From positions 62,001 through 126,000 of the forward strand of contig NZ_JAQGLB010000019.1 of NCBI RefSeq assembly GCF_027853965.1: 64,000 nucleotides of DNA, read 5' to 3'. Under the pieces are notes generated by a model. The model ran no database searches, was not told the DNA's origin, and worked only from the letters and a program-made list of their open reading frames with translations. Of the stretch, positions 1-10,851 are shown piece by piece; positions within the stretch are counted from its first letter, which is position 1; each line of letters starts with the position of its first letter. This DNA comes from Saccharopolyspora indica (lineage in GTDB: Bacteria; Actinomycetota; Actinomycetes; Mycobacteriales; Pseudonocardiaceae). Position numbers and translations under genes: made by a program.

Positions 1-1572
1 CACGGCCTTGACCGCGTCGTCCTGGCCGATGATCCGCTTGTGCAGCTCCTCCTCCATGCGGAGCAGGCGGGTGGTCTCCTCCTCGGTGAGCTTGAAGACC
101 GGGATGCCGGTCCAGTTCGCCAGCACCTCGGCGATCTGCTCGTCGTCGACCTCGGCGACGACGTCCAGGTCACCGGCCTTCCACTGCTTCTCCCGCTCCT
201 CCTTCTGGCCGAGGAGCTGCTTCTCCTCGTCCCGCAGGCGGGCGGCCCGCTCGAAGTCCTGCGCGTCGATCGCGGACTCCTTCTCGCGGCGCACGTCGGC
301 GATCTTCTCGTCGAACTCGCGCAGGTCCGGCGGCGCGGTCATGCGGCGGATGCGCATCCGGGCGCCGGCCTCGTCGATCAGGTCGATCGCCTTGTCCGGC
401 AGGAACCGGTCGTTGATGTAGCGGTCGGCCAGGTTGGCCGCGGCCGCCAGCGCCGAGTCGGTGATCGACACCCGGTGGTGCGCCTCGTAGCGGTCCCGCA
501 GGCCCTTGAGGATCTCGACGGTGTGCTGCAGGGACGGCTCGCCGACCTGGATCGGCTGGAACCGGCGCTCCAGCGCCGGGTCCTTCTCGACGTACTTGCG
601 GTACTCCTCGAGCGTGGTGGCGCCGATGGTCTGCAGCTCACCGCGGGCCAGCATCGGCTTGAGGATGCTCGCCGCGTCGATCGCGCCCTCGGCGGCGCCC
701 GCGCCGACCAGGGTGTGGATCTCGTCGATGAACAGGATGATGTCGCCGCGGGTCTTGATCTCCTTGAGCACCTTCTTCAGGCGCTCCTCGAAGTCACCGC
801 GGTACCGGGAACCGGCGACCAGCGAGCCCAGGTCGAGGGTGTAGAGCTGCTTGTCCTTCAGCGTCTCGGGCACCTCGCCCTTGACGACCTTCTGCGCCAG
901 GCCCTCGACCACGGCCGTCTTGCCGACGCCCGCCTCGCCGATGAGCACCGGGTTGTTCTTGGTGCGCCGCGAGAGGACCTGCATGATCCGCTCGATTTCC
1001 TTCTCCCGGCCGATCACCGGGTCGAGCTTGCCCTCGCGCGCGCTCTGCGTCAGGTTGCGGCCGAACTGGTCCAGCACCAGCGACGACGACGGGGTGCCCT
1101 CGCCGCGGCCACCGGCCTCCGCGGGCTCCTTGCCCTGGTAGCCCGACAGCAGCTGCAGGACCTGCTGGCGCACCCGGTTGAGGTCAGCGCCCAGCTTGAC
1201 CAGCACCTGGGCGGCCACGCCCTCGCCCTCGCGGATCAGCCCGAGCAGGATGTGCTCGGTGCCGATGTAGTTGTGGCCGAGCTGCAGCGCCTCGCGCAGC
1301 GACAGCTCCAGCACCTTCTTGGCCCGCGGGGTGAACGGGATGTGCCCGCTCGGGGCCTGCTGCCCCTGGCCGATGATCTCCTCGACCTGCTGCCGCACGC
1401 CCTCAAGCGCGATACCCAGCGACTCCAGCGCCTTGGCGGCGACACCCTCACCCTCGTGGATCAAGCCCAGGAGAATGTGCTCGGTGCCGATGTAGTTGTG
1501 GTTGAGCATCCGGGCCTCTTCTTGGGCCAGGACGACCACCCGCCTCGCGCGGTCGGTGAACCTCTCGAACAT
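1..1572 (-). CDS. clpC: ATP-dependent Clp protease ATPase subunit ClpC, N-terminal part
   Basis: This is the AAA+ unfoldase that feeds substrates to the ClpP peptidase in the cytoplasm. The 524 visible codons cover the Clp N-domain repeats (about residues 1-150), the first AAA module with Walker A GEAGVGKT near residue 210, the middle region, and the start of the second AAA module ([12 protein letters not shown] at the window edge). ClpC is normally about 850 residues, so the last third lies outside the window. The ATG at 1572 gives the usual [13 protein letters not shown] start and has GGGAG 7 nt upstream. Upstream at 1795-1811 is a possible ClgR operator, which fits the known ClgR control of clp genes in actinobacteria. 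Confidence 0.97.
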   Translation of the reverse strand, partial: MFERFTDRARRVVVLAQEEARMLNHNYIGTEHILLGLIHEGEGVAAKALESLGIALEGVRQQVEEIIGQGQQAPSGHIPFTPRAKKVLELSLREALQLGHNYIGTEHILLGLIREGEGVAAQVLVKLGADLNRVRQQVLQLLSGYQGKEPAEAGGRGEGTPSSSLVLDQFGRNLTQSAREGKLDPVIGREKEIERIMQVLSRRTKNNPVLIGEAGVGKTAVVEGLAQKVVKGEVPETLKDKQLYTLDLGSLVAGSRYRGDFEERLKKVLKEIKTRGDIILFIDEIHTLVGAGAAEGAIDAASILKPMLARGELQTIGATTLEEYRKYVEKDPALERRFQPIQVGEPSLQHTVEILKGLRDRYEAHHRVSITDSALAAAANLADRYINDRFLPDKAIDLIDEAGARMRIRRMTAPPDLREFDEKIADVRREKESAIDAQDFERAARLRDEEKQLLGQKEEREKQWKAGDLDVVAEVDDEQIAEVLANWTGIPVFKLTEEETTRLLRMEEELHKRIIGQDDAVKAV

Positions 1573-1794
1573 TCGCACTCCCTGACTGCTGCGCCGGCGG
1601 TCTCGTTGGCTGGGACACGGCTCCTGCATCGCCGATGCCCACGACGGGTTCAGCACTCTTGAGGACCACTGTAGTAGCCCCACCCGGTCGCGGTCCGTGC
1701 CCGCTACGGCCTGCTGCCCACATTCTTGTCCGGCACCCTGACCAACGGCTCGCTGGCCTGCGGGATTCCGGATTTGCACCTATCGGATGGCCCG

Positions 1795-1811
1795 TTCCGC
1801 TGAGCGCGAAC
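1795..1811 (-). promoter_or_regulatory. possible ClgR operator upstream of clpC
   Basis: On the plus strand the site reads TTCCGC-TGAGC-GCGAAC. The known ClgR consensus is GTTCGC-N5-GCG(A/C)AC. The right half matches fully and the left half 4 of 6. It lies about 220 bp before the clpC start, between clpC and the transporter ATPase gene. The match is imperfect and could be chance in GC-rich DNA. Confidence 0.33.
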
Positions 1812-1820
1812 ACGGCCCGC

Positions 1821-2758
<938 letters not shown>

Positions 2759-2762
<4 letters not shown>

Positions 2763-3841
2763 GCACGGACCTCCCGGTACCGACGGACGAGCAAATAGAT
2801 CAGGTAGGGCGCACCCAGGACCGCGGTGACGATGCCGACCGGTAGTTCCAGGGAGCCGAAGGCGGTCCGCGAGATCACGTCGGCGCCGACCACCAGCGCG
2901 GCACCGAACACCATCGAGGACAGCAGCGGCGGGCGCGAGGTGTGCGCCAGGCGCAGCGCGATCTGCGGGGTGGCCAGCGCGACGAACTGGATCGGCCCGG
3001 CCGCCGCGGTCGCGATCGAGGCCAGCACCACCGCGGCCAGCAGCAGCACGCCGCGGGTCAGGTCGGTGCGCACGCCCAGGCCGCGCACGGTGTCGTCGTC
3101 GAACTGCAGCGCACCGAGCACGTGCCCGCCGATCAGCGTCAGCGGCACCAGCGCGCAGAGCGCGATGGCCGTGGGCACCACGTGCTCCCAGCCGCGCGCG
3201 TTGAGGCTGCCGGTCAGCCACACCAGCGCGCGGCCCGCCTCGTTGACGTCGCCGACGGTCAGCAGCCAGTAGGTGGCGTTGCCCGCCAGCGCGCTGACGC
3301 CGACGCCGACCAGCACCAGCCGGTAGGAGTCCACGCCGCGCCGGTAGGCCAGGCCGTAGACCGCGAGCCCGGTGAGCAGCCCGCCTGCGAGGGCGACCAG
3401 CGGCAGGCCGTAGTCGGCCAGCGCCCCGGCCAGGCTGCCCGCGGTGCCGCCGAGCACGATCACCGTCGTCGCCGCGGTGCCCGCGCCCCAGGTGATGCCG
3501 AGCATGTCCGGGCTGGCCAGCGGGTTGCGCGCGAGGGTCTGCATGATCGCGCCGGACAGGCCGAGCGCGGCACCGACCAGCAGCGCGGTCAGCGCTCTCG
3601 GCAGCCGCAGCTCCAGGATGATGATCTGCTGCGCCCGGTCGCCGCCGCCGACCAGCGTCTGCAGCACCTCCACCGGGCTGATCTGGTACTCGCCGAGCCC
3701 GACGTCGAGCACGAAGACCGCCAGCAGCAGCACCAGCCCGCCGAGCAGGGCCACCAGCGGCCGCCAGCGCAGCACTCCGGAGAACGGCCCGAGCCGGGCC
3801 GGGCGCCGCCCGGCGACCCCGCCTTCCAGCACCTGGGTCAC
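2759..3841 (-). CDS. iron-siderophore ABC transporter permease 2 (FecCD family)
   Basis: A 360-residue polytopic membrane protein of the FecCD/BtuC family with about nine hydrophobic segments. It carries the family motif region GAALGLSGAIMQTLARNPLA and ends in the usual RRYREVRA-type basic tail. The GTG start overlaps the stop of the preceding permease gene as GTGA, and its own stop overlaps the ATPase start as ATGA. The reading frame stays open upstream, but the coupled GTG gives the normal family length. It pairs with permease 1 to form the heterodimeric channel. Confidence 0.92.
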
Positions 3842-4908
3842 AACCGCACCATCTTCCTGCGACGCACGAGCGCGATGAAGAACGGGGCGCCGACCATCGC
3901 CAGCATCACCCCGACCTGGACTTCCGACGGCCGCGCCACGATGCGGCCCAGCACGTCGGCCAGCAGCACCAGCGCGGCGCCGAGCAGTCCGGCGAAGGGC
4001 AGCAGCCAGCGGTAGTCGGCGCCGGTGAAGAACCTGGCCACGTGCGGGACGATCAGCCCGACGAAGCCGATCGGCCCGCAGATCGCGACCGCGCTGCCGA
4101 CCAGGACCGCGATCGCGGCGATCCCGGCCCGGCGCGACCACTCCACCCGGTGGCCCAGCGAGCGGGCGACGTCCTCGCCGAGCGACAGCGCGTTCAGCCC
4201 GCTCGCGTTGGTCAGCGCCAGCACGATGCCGATCAGCACGAACGGCAGCACCTGCGGGATCACCGATGCGTCGGTGACCGCGATCGAACCGACCTTCCAG
4301 AACCGGTAGGTGTCCATCGTCTGCTGGTCGGTGAGCACCAGCGCGGAGGTGATCGCCTGCAGCAGGAAGCTGATCGCGGTGCCCGCCAGCGCCAGCGTCA
4401 CCGGCGTCGGGCCGCCGCGGCCGATCGAACCGATGGCGAACACCGCGATCGCGCCCAGCACCGCACCGGCGAAGCCGAACCAGATGAAGCCCAGCAGCGT
4501 CGTGACGCTGAAGGTGTAGATCGCCAGCACCACGCCCAGCGCGGCGCCCGAGGTGATGCCGAGGATGCCGGGATCGGCGATGGGGTTGCGGGTGTGGCCC
4601 TGCATCAGCGCCCCGGCCAGGCCCAGCGCGGCCCCGGCCAGCACGCCGACGATGGTGCGCGGCACCCGCAGCTCGCGGATGATCAGGTCGTTCTCGGTGC
4701 CGGTCGGTGCGAACAGCCCGCTCCACACCTCGGACAGCGGGATCGTCTTGGCGCCGACCACGACGCTGAGCACGCAGCTGACCAGCAGCGCCACCACCAG
4801 CACGCCGATGCCGATGAGCCGTTTGCGGCGGCGTTCGCGCAGGCGGGCACCGCCGGGCGCGGCCTGGTCGGCTGCGCGTGGACCGTCGACGGCCAGGCTG
4901 CCACTCAC
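3838..4908 (-). CDS. iron-siderophore ABC transporter permease 1 (FecCD family)
   Basis: The first gene of the importer operon, a 356-residue FecCD permease with the conserved GAALGLAGALMQGHTRNPIADPG segment around residues 90-115 and the C-terminal GLIVPHVAR and MVGAPFFIAL motifs. The GTG at 4908 is chosen because AGGAGG lies 8 nt upstream; another GTG at 4932 would place that ribosome site inside the gene. The N-terminus is basic before the first membrane helix. The iron box lies 36 bp upstream of the chosen start, so the operon should be repressed when iron is plentiful. Confidence 0.92.
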   Translation of the reverse strand: MSGSLAVDGPRAADQAAPGGARLRERRRKRLIGIGVLVVALLVSCVLSVVVGAKTIPLSEVWSGLFAPTGTENDLIIRELRVPRTIVGVLAGAALGLAGALMQGHTRNPIADPGILGITSGAALGVVLAIYTFSVTTLLGFIWFGFAGAVLGAIAVFAIGSIGRGGPTPVTLALAGTAISFLLQAITSALVLTDQQTMDTYRFWKVGSIAVTDASVIPQVLPFVLIGIVLALTNASGLNALSLGEDVARSLGHRVEWSRRAGIAAIAVLVGSAVAICGPIGFVGLIVPHVARFFTGADYRWLLPFAGLLGAALVLLADVLGRIVARPSEVQVGVMLAMVGAPFFIALVRRRKMVRL

Positions 4909-4943
4909 GTCCCACTCCTCCTGCCGGTTCACCCGATCGGTGC

Positions 4944-4962
4944 TTAGGTTAGGCCCACCTAA
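4944..4962 (-). promoter_or_regulatory. iron box (IdeR/DmdR/DtxR-type operator)
   Basis: The 19-bp sequence TTAGGTTAGGCCCACCTAA matches the actinobacterial IdeR/DmdR consensus TTAGGTTAGGCTAACCTAA at 17 of 19 positions and is a near-perfect inverted repeat. It sits just upstream of the first permease gene of the siderophore importer. The expected action is repression by the iron-loaded DtxR-family regulator. Confidence 0.87.
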
Positions 4963-5092
4963 GCATGCTGCCCAGAGCGGGGCGTGATGTCCACCGTCAC
5001 ACCGGTTCGGCTGATCCGCGGGTAGAAATCACCGCAGAAAGATCATTGCCGCTTTTCGCGATTCACGTTGAATAGCGTTATCCGAACGCAAC

Positions 5093-5133
5093 GAGGGGCG
5101 TTCGCCCGGCACTTCGCCGGGCCAACGCCCCTC
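5093..5133 (-). terminator. hairpin downstream of lsr2
   Basis: GAGGGGCGTT-C-GCCCGGC pairs with GCCGGGC-C-AACGCCCCTC around a 5-nt loop: a 17-bp stem with one C-C mismatch. It lies between the lsr2 stop (5220) and the iron box of the importer, which is transcribed in the same direction, so it can insulate the two units. No U-tract follows, as is common in high-GC actinobacteria. Apart from this hairpin and the iron box, the 4909-5219 gap shows nothing clear. Confidence 0.7.
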
Positions 5134-5219
5134 GACCGCACAACTCGCGCCACTGCGGGATCCCCCGGCCCACCCCGACCGGGGCGGCCACCGCAGCACC
5201 GCGAAAAGCGGGGACCAGG

Positions 5220-5576
5220 TCAGTTCGCCTGGTGGTACTGCTCCACGATGTCGGCCGGGATCCGGCCCCGGTCCGACACCTTCAGGCCGCGCTTGCGGGC
5301 CCATTCCCGAATGGCCTGGTTCTGCTCGCGATCCGCGCTCGTGGAACCGCCCGCGGAACGCGGACCGGCACCGCCCGGACGCGGCCCCGGCTTCTTCCGG
5401 CCGCCCGCGCGCCGCGCGTTGGAGACGTAGTTCGCCAGAGCGTCCCGCAACTCGCCGGCATTGTCGGCGGAAAGGTCGATCTGGTAGGACACGCCGTCCA
5501 ATCCGAACTCGACCGTTTCGTCGGCCTGGCCGCCGTCCAGATCGTCGACAAGAGTGACTGTGACCTTCTGCGCCAT
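5220..5576 (-). CDS. lsr2: nucleoid-associated protein Lsr2
   Basis: A 118-residue H-NS-like xenogeneic silencer. The N-terminal dimerisation domain begins MAQKVTVTLVDDLDGGQ. A basic glycine-rich linker follows, and the C-terminal DNA-binding domain ends with the minor-groove RGR hook (SDRGRIPADIVEQYHQAN). The ATG at 5576 has GGGGAGG nearby upstream; the longer open frame lacks family similarity. The leader contains a short inverted repeat (GGGAG-N4-CTCCC near 5634-5650) of unknown role. Position next to clpC and lysS matches mycobacterial gene order. Confidence 0.97.
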   Translation of the reverse strand: MAQKVTVTLVDDLDGGQADETVEFGLDGVSYQIDLSADNAGELRDALANYVSNARRAGGRKKPGPRPGGAGPRSAGGSTSADREQNQAIREWARKRGLKVSDRGRIPADIVEQYHQAN

Positions 5577-5759
5577 CTTCGAAGTCCTCCCCGGGAGAGC
5601 TAAATGTGCCAGAACGGGACAGCACGAACCGCTGGGAGCGAACTCCCCCGCAAGTACTCCAATAGCCGTCACCGATGGATTCTGGGCTCAGGTTAGCGCA
5701 GTAACTGCGATAATGCACTCACCTCTGCCCGAAAATTCACCTCGACGGCCCTGATCGGG

Positions 5760-7280
5760 TCATTCCGGCCGGACCAGCGGGAACAGGATCGTCTCCCGGA
5801 TACCGAGACCGGTCAACGCCATCAACAACCGGTCGATACCCATTCCGACGCCACCGCTCGGCGGCATTCCGTACTCGAGCGCGCGCAGAAAGTCCTCGTC
5901 GACCGGCATCGCCTCGTCGTCCCCGGCCGCCGCGAGCGCCGCCTGCTCCTCCAGGCGAGCGCGCTCCACCACCGGGTCGACCAGCTCGGAGTAGCCGGTC
6001 GCCAGCTCGAAGCCGCGGACGTAGAGGTCCCACTTCTCCGCCAGGCCCGGCCGCTCCCGGTGCTGCCGGGTGAGCGGCGAGGTCTCCACCGGGAAGTCGC
6101 GAACGAACGTCGGAGCGGTCAAATGGTCGCCGATGAGGTGCTCCCACAGCTCCTCGACGAGCTTTCCGTGCCCGTGCGCCGGATCGGTCTGCAATCCGTG
6201 CGAGTCGGCGTGCTTGCGCAGCACCTCCACCGGAGTTTCCGGGGTGATCTCCGAATCGAGCGCTTCGGACAGCGAGTCGTACATCCGGATCGACGTCCAC
6301 TCGCCCGACAGGTCGTACTCGGTTCCGTCGAACCAGGTGACCACCTGCGAACCGGCGATCTTCTCCGCGGCCTCCTGGATCAGGGACCTGGTCAGCGCGG
6401 CCATGTCGTTGTAATCGGCGTACGCCTGGTAGAACTCCAACATGGCGAACTCCGGCGAGTGGGAAGAATCACTCCCCTCGTTGCGGAAGTTCCGGTTGAT
6501 CTCGAAAACCCTCTCGATCCCACCGACCACGCAACGCTTCAGGTACAACTCCGGCGCGATCCGGAGGAACAGATCCATGTCGAAGGCGTTCGAATGCGTC
6601 ACGAACGGGCGCGCGGCGGCACCGCCCTGCAACGTCTGCAGCATCGGGGTTTCCACCTCGACGAAACCGCGCCGGTCGAACGATTCCCGCAACGAGCGCT
6701 GCACCGCGGCCCGAGTGCGCACGGTGTCGGCGGCCTGCTTTCGGACGATCAGGTCGACATAGCGCTGCCGGACCCGCATTTCCTCGCCGAGTTCCTTGTG
6801 CATGACCGGCAGCGGGCGCAGCGACTTGGCCGCCATTCGCCATTCATCGGCCATCACGGACAACTCGCCGCGGCGGGAGGTGATCACCTCGCCGTGCACG
6901 AAGACGTGGTCGCCGAGGTCGACGTCGCTCTTCCACATGGCCAGCGAATCCTCGCCGACCTGCTTGAGGCTGAGCATCGCCTGGAGCTCGGTGCCGTCGC
7001 CCGCGCGCAGCGTGGCGAAGCACAGCTTGCCGGTGTTGCGCAGGAACATCACGCGGCCGGCGACACCGACCTGCGCGCCGGTCGCGGTGTCCGGCTCCAG
7101 CCCCTGGTGGGCGGCGCGGATCTCCGCGAGCTCGTGCGTGATGGGCAGGGTCACCGGGTACGGGTCGACTCCGGCTTCGAGCAAGCGCTCCCGCTTCTCC
7201 CGCCGGACCCGCATCTGCTCCGGCAGGTCGTCAACGCCGTCGTCGCTGGTTGCCGGGGGAATGGAACGGTCCTCAGTCAC
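5760..7280 (-). CDS. lysS: lysyl-tRNA synthetase, class II
   Basis: It charges tRNA-Lys in the cytoplasm. About 506 residues, the usual length. The N-terminal OB-fold anticodon domain is followed by the class II core: motif 1 around VETPMLQT, motif 2 with [14 protein letters not shown], and motif 3 [13 protein letters not shown] near the C-terminus. The GTG at 7280 (VTEDRSIPP) is preferred over the in-frame TTG three codons earlier. There is no Shine-Dalgarno sequence; TACCCT ends 8 nt before the GTG, so the mRNA may be leaderless. It is separated from coaX by the strong hairpin at 7369-7410, so it probably has its own promoter. Confidence 0.97.
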   Translation of the reverse strand: MTEDRSIPPATSDDGVDDLPEQMRVRREKRERLLEAGVDPYPVTLPITHELAEIRAAHQGLEPDTATGAQVGVAGRVMFLRNTGKLCFATLRAGDGTELQAMLSLKQVGEDSLAMWKSDVDLGDHVFVHGEVITSRRGELSVMADEWRMAAKSLRPLPVMHKELGEEMRVRQRYVDLIVRKQAADTVRTRAAVQRSLRESFDRRGFVEVETPMLQTLQGGAAARPFVTHSNAFDMDLFLRIAPELYLKRCVVGGIERVFEINRNFRNEGSDSSHSPEFAMLEFYQAYADYNDMAALTRSLIQEAAEKIAGSQVVTWFDGTEYDLSGEWTSIRMYDSLSEALDSEITPETPVEVLRKHADSHGLQTDPAHGHGKLVEELWEHLIGDHLTAPTFVRDFPVETSPLTRQHRERPGLAEKWDLYVRGFELATGYSELVDPVVERARLEEQAALAAAGDDEAMPVDEDFLRALEYGMPPSGGVGMGIDRLLMALTGLGIRETILFPLVRPE

Positions 7281-7368
7281 GGAGAACAAGGGTACGGTTC
7301 CGCCATTTCACCGAATGAGCAGGGCCAACCAACGGTCAGAGGTGGGATGGGTTCGGTGTCCATGGGGT

Positions 7369-7410
7369 CGTGAGCGTTTTGGGGCGCTATGACACCCCAA
7401 AACGCTCACG
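7369..7410 (-). terminator. perfect 16-bp hairpin between coaX and lysS
   Basis: CGTGAGCGTTTTGGGG and CCCCAAAACGCTCACG form an exact 16-bp stem with a 10-nt loop. It lies 43 bp after the coaX stop and can end the pan/coaX transcript before lysS. Each arm is followed by G/C rather than T, so the T-run is inside the stem. Its perfection suggests either a bidirectional terminator or a member of a dispersed palindromic family. Confidence 0.7.
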
Positions 7411-7452
7411 GCCACTGTGCAGGCCGAACCTCCGAGCTCAACTGAACCTGGC

Positions 7453-8256
7453 TCAGGCCCGGCTGAAGTTGCGGTCGTAGACCAGGCGCAGGCCCAGGAG
7501 GGTGAGGTCGGGGACGTGGTGGGTGATCGTCGTCGACTCCGACACCACCAGCGGCGCCAGGCCGCCGGTGGCCAGGACCGTGGTGGGGCCGCCGTGGGTG
7601 GCTTCCAGCTCCGCCACGATGCGGCGGACCAGGCCGTCCACCTGCCCGGCGAAGCCGTAGAGGATGCCGGACTGGAGGCACTCCACGGTGTTCTTGCCGA
7701 TCACCGAGCGCGGCCGGACCAGCTCCACCTTGCGCAGCTGCGCGGCGCGGGAGGCCAGCGCGTCCAGCGAGATCTCGACGCCGGGGGCGAACGCGCCGCC
7801 CAGGAACTCGCCCTTGGACGAGATCACGTCGATGTTCGTGGACGTGCCGAAGTCGACCACCACGCAGTTGGTGGCGTGCAGGTGGTGCGCGGCGAGGGTG
7901 TTGATCACCCGGTCCGCGCCGACCTCCTTCGGGTTGTCCACCAGCAGCGGGACGCCGGTGCGCACGCCCGGCTCGACGACCACGCGCGGCACGTCGTTCC
8001 AGTACCGGCCGAGCATGACGCGCAGTTCGCGCAGCAGCGCGGGCACCGTGGACAGGGCGGCGATGCCGGTGATCCGGTCGGCGTGCTCGCCGAGCAGGCC
8101 GCGCATGGTCAGCGCCATCTCGTCCGCGGTCATCCGCGGCTCGGTGCGCATCCGCCAGTCGTGCACCAGGGTCGATGCGATGTCGGAGCTGCCCGGATCC
8201 TCGTCGTAGAGGCCCAGCACGATGTTGGTGTTTCCGACGTCGATGGCCAGCAGCAC
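7453..8256 (-). CDS. coaX: type III pantothenate kinase
   Basis: It phosphorylates pantothenate, the first committed step to coenzyme A. At 267 residues it has the normal length for CoaX of the ASKHA fold. The N-terminal phosphate loop is LLAIDVGNTNIVLGL; further motifs include GADRVINTLAAHH, VVDFGTSTNIDVI, GGAFAPGVEIS and ATGGLAPLV. The GTG at 8256 has GGAAGG 8 nt upstream. It follows panD by 27 bp, so panC-panD-coaX is a pantothenate/CoA operon. Confidence 0.96.
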   Translation of the reverse strand: MLLAIDVGNTNIVLGLYDEDPGSSDIASTLVHDWRMRTEPRMTADEMALTMRGLLGEHADRITGIAALSTVPALLRELRVMLGRYWNDVPRVVVEPGVRTGVPLLVDNPKEVGADRVINTLAAHHLHATNCVVVDFGTSTNIDVISSKGEFLGGAFAPGVEISLDALASRAAQLRKVELVRPRSVIGKNTVECLQSGILYGFAGQVDGLVRRIVAELEATHGGPTTVLATGGLAPLVVSESTTITHHVPDLTLLGLRLVYDRNFSRA

Positions 8257-8283
8257 CGGTTCGTCCTTCCGTGCCGGTCTTGG

Positions 8284-8754
8284 TCAGTGCTCGGGCTGTT
8301 GCAGGAGGGCGTCGAGCTTGGCCGCGTCGTCGGTCTCGGCGGGCGTTTCGACTCCGGCGCTGATCAGGCCCGAGCCCTCCGGGGCGACGCCCGGCTGGTC
8401 GCCGGTCTCCAGGATCCGGTTGTCGGCGTCCACGAAGATCACCTTCGGGCGGAACGACCGCGACTCCAGCTCGTCCATCACCCCGTAGGAAATCAGGATC
8501 ACGATGTCACCGGGCTCGATCAGGTGCGCGGCGGCGCCGTTGATCCCGATCACGCCGGAGCCGCGCTCGCCGGTGATCACGTAGGTCTCCAGGCGGGCGC
8601 CGTTGGTGACGTCCACGATGGCGACCTGCTCGCCCTCCAGCAGGTCCGCGGCGTCCATCAGATCGGCGTCCACCGTCACCGAGCCGACGTAGTGCAGGTC
8701 GGCCTGGGTCACCGTGGCCCGGTGGATCTTGGACTTCAACATGGTGCGGAACAT
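8284..8754 (-). CDS. panD: aspartate 1-decarboxylase precursor
   Basis: It converts L-aspartate to beta-alanine, one of the two substrates of PanC in the next gene upstream. The self-cleaving zymogen start [20 protein letters not shown] is followed by YVGS, whose Gly24-Ser25 bond gives the pyruvoyl cofactor. The protein is 156 residues; the conserved fold ends near residue 125, and the last 30 or so residues are an acidic tail longer than in E. coli. AGGAGG lies 7 nt before the ATG. Confidence 0.97.
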   Translation of the reverse strand: MFRTMLKSKIHRATVTQADLHYVGSVTVDADLMDAADLLEGEQVAIVDVTNGARLETYVITGERGSGVIGINGAAAHLIEPGDIVILISYGVMDELESRSFRPKVIFVDADNRILETGDQPGVAPEGSGLISAGVETPAETDDAAKLDALLQQPEH

Positions 8755-8837
8755 CGCTGACCTCCTACGGCCGGTACCGCATCGTCTCGCCGACGTATCT
8801 TGCGCGATGCCGCGGTGGCTCCCACCGCCGGCACCGC

Positions 8838-9716
8838 TCAGCCCTGCTCTCGCGCGCTCAGCAGCACCATGGCGTTGTCGAGCAGCCTGGTGGTGCCGAC
8901 GCGGGCCGCCACCAGCAGCCTCGCCTCGCCCTCCGCGGGCACCGGCCCGAGCTCGGGGTCCCGCAGCTCCAGGTAGTCGAGCTGCAGCGACGGTTCGGTG
9001 GCCAGCACCTCGCCCGCGGCCTTGAGCACCGCGTCCGCCCCCGCCGGTCCGGCGTGCGACCCGGCGGCCAAGGCCGCCGAGATCGCCAGCGCCGCGGCGC
9101 GCTGCTCATCGCTGAGGTAGGCGTTGCGGGAGGACAGCGCCAGGCCGTCCGCTTCCCGCACGGTGGGGATGCCCTGGATGCGGGCGTCCAGGTTCAGCTC
9201 GCGCGCCATCCGGCGGATCAGCACCAGCTGCTGGTAGTCCTTCTCGCCGAAGAACGCCAGGTCCGGGCGCACGATGTTGAGCAGCTTCAGGACCACCGTG
9301 AGCACGCCGTCGAAGTGGCCCGGCCGGACCGCGCCCTCCAGCTGCTCGCCGAGCGGTCCGGAGTGGACGGTCAGCTGCGGGTCGGGGCCGTACATCTGCT
9401 CGACCGACGGGGCGAAGACCAGCTCCACCCCGGCCTCGCGGCACAGCTGCAGGTCGGACTCGAAGCTGCGCGGGTAGCGGTCGAAGTCCTCGTGCGGCCC
9501 GAACTGCAGCGGGTTCACGAAGATCGACACGACCACCACCGCGTTGATGTCGCGGCGGGCCCGCTCGATCAGCTCCAGGTGCCCGCGGTGCAGGGCGCCC
9601 ATGGTCGGCACCAGGTGGATCTTGCGGCCGGTGGCCCGCAGCGCGCGGGTGACCTTCGCCAGCTCGGCGGGTTCGCGGTGCACGGTCAGCGCACCGCGCT
9701 CGAAAGCTGCGCTCAT
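8838..9716 (-). CDS. panC: pantothenate synthetase
   Basis: It joins pantoate and beta-alanine using ATP to make pantothenate. About 292 residues. The nucleotidyltransferase signature is [12 protein letters not shown] (HIGH-like), and the KMSKS-equivalent is [29 protein letters not shown] and [16 protein letters not shown] are also typical. The ATG at 9716 follows GGAGTC; a GTG lies directly before it, and a TTG farther out at 9764 would overlap the upstream gene. It is 28 bp after the DUF2520 gene, so all four genes are probably cotranscribed. Confidence 0.96.
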   Translation of the reverse strand: MSAAFERGALTVHREPAELAKVTRALRATGRKIHLVPTMGALHRGHLELIERARRDINAVVVVSIFVNPLQFGPHEDFDRYPRSFESDLQLCREAGVELVFAPSVEQMYGPDPQLTVHSGPLGEQLEGAVRPGHFDGVLTVVLKLLNIVRPDLAFFGEKDYQQLVLIRRMARELNLDARIQGIPTVREADGLALSSRNAYLSDEQRAAALAISAALAAGSHAGPAGADAVLKAAGEVLATEPSLQLDYLELRDPELGPVPAEGEARLLVAARVGTTRLLDNAMVLLSAREQG

Positions 9717-9744
9717 CACGACTCCAGTGCTCGGCGCGTCGTGA

Positions 9745-10641
9745 TCACGACGGCTCTTCGTCAAGTGCTTCGCGGACCTCGGCGGCGCCGTCGGCGCGCA
9801 GGACGCCCGCGCGCTCGCTCCGCTCGGCGGTCCGCCTGGCCAGCTCCCGGTAGCCCGGGACGACGTCCGGGTTCGCCTCGCGCAGCGCGGCGAGGTGCGC
9901 GCGGACCGTGCCCGCGTCGCCGCGCATCACCGGGCCGGTGATCGCGCGGTCGCCGAAGCGCAGCGCGTTGTCCAGCGATGCGGACAGGATCGGGGCCATG
10001 ACCCGGTCGGCGTTGTCCACGCCCGCGTCGCGCAGCAGTTCCGCGCACTCGTTGACCAGGGTGATCAGGTGGTTCGCGCCGTGGGTGAGCGCGGCGTGGT
10101 ACAGGCGGCGGGACTCCTCCGGCACGCGGACCGGCTCCATCCCCAGCTCCAGGGCCAGCGCCTCCGCGACGCTCCAGCCGGTCTCGTCCGCGGTGGACGC
10201 GGTGACGGCCATGCAGGCGTTGCCGAGCCGCTCGACGTCCTCGGCGCGCCCGGTGAAGGTCATCGCCGGGTGCAGCGCCAGCGCCAGCACGCCGATCTCG
10301 GCCGCCGGGGCGAGCGCGGCGACCCCGTGCGCGCCGGAGGTGTGCGCGAGGATCTGGCCTGCACGCAGCGATCCGGTGGCGACCAGCCCGCGGACCAGAC
10401 CGGAGATCGCATCGTCCGGGACCGCCAGCAGCACCAGATCGGCCTGCTTCGCGACCTCGTCCGGCGGCAGCACGGCCACCTCGGGGAGCAGTTCTTCCGC
10501 GCGGCGCAGCGACGCCTCGGACACCGCGGATACCGCGACCACCTGGTGCCCTGCTCGCTGCAACGCCGCGCCCAGCACGGCACCCACCCGGCCCGCGGAG
10601 ATCACTCCGACGCGCAGCCGAGGGCCCGTGCGACCAGACAT
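9745..10641 (-). CDS. Rossmann-fold and DUF2520 domain protein
   Basis: About 298 residues. The N-terminal Rossmann domain has a dinucleotide loop [17 protein letters not shown], and the second, helical half matches DUF2520 ([18 protein letters not shown]). The fold is related to ketopantoate and pyrroline-carboxylate reductases. Its constant place directly upstream of panC in actinobacteria suggests a link to pantoate or CoA supply, but the substrate is unknown. The ATG at 10641 is 11 nt after GGAGG; a GTG at 10647 is 5 nt after it and may be the true start. A role as the missing ketopantoate reductase is only inference. Confidence 0.85.
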   Translation of the reverse strand: MSGRTGPRLRVGVISAGRVGAVLGAALQRAGHQVVAVSAVSEASLRRAEELLPEVAVLPPDEVAKQADLVLLAVPDDAISGLVRGLVATGSLRAGQILAHTSGAHGVAALAPAAEIGVLALALHPAMTFTGRAEDVERLGNACMAVTASTADETGWSVAEALALELGMEPVRVPEESRRLYHAALTHGANHLITLVNECAELLRDAGVDNADRVMAPILSASLDNALRFGDRAITGPVMRGDAGTVRAHLAALREANPDVVPGYRELARRTAERSERAGVLRADGAAEVREALDEEPS

Positions 10642-10775
10642 CGCCACGTCGTCCTCCATACCGTTCCAGTCCCAACCTCCGGGTACCGGACAGCAGCGCG
10701 AGAGTAGCCCGCCAACGGCCCGCCAACAGGCCCCGGGTGGCAAGCACCACGCCCCGCTCGCGTCCGTCACCGCGC

Positions 10776-10815
10776 GATTTCAATGGAAATCACACGCCCG
10801 ACTTCCGTTGAAATC
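10776..10815. repeat. pair of TTTC-N4-GAAA palindromes
   Basis: Two imperfect 16-bp palindromes, GATTTCAATGGAAATC (10776-10791) and GACTTCCGTTGAAATC (10800-10815), lie 8 bp apart between the PrsW gene and the DUF2520 gene. They belong to the dispersed family also found at 13141-13284, 18578-18649 and 30972-31029. Confidence 0.7.
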
Positions 10816-10851
10816 GCGTGGTCCCCCGCCGCCGCTGAGCGCTCGCGCTGG

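Noticed and set aside
40-1662. 540-codon plus-strand open frame opposite clpC
   Set aside because: It is antisense to a highly conserved ATPase gene and has the composition of a GC-rich shadow frame.
2763-4932. Single fused permease of about 720 residues in the iron importer
   Set aside because: The frame is open only by chance upstream of the second permease; the GTGA coupling at 3838-3841 and normal family lengths show two genes.
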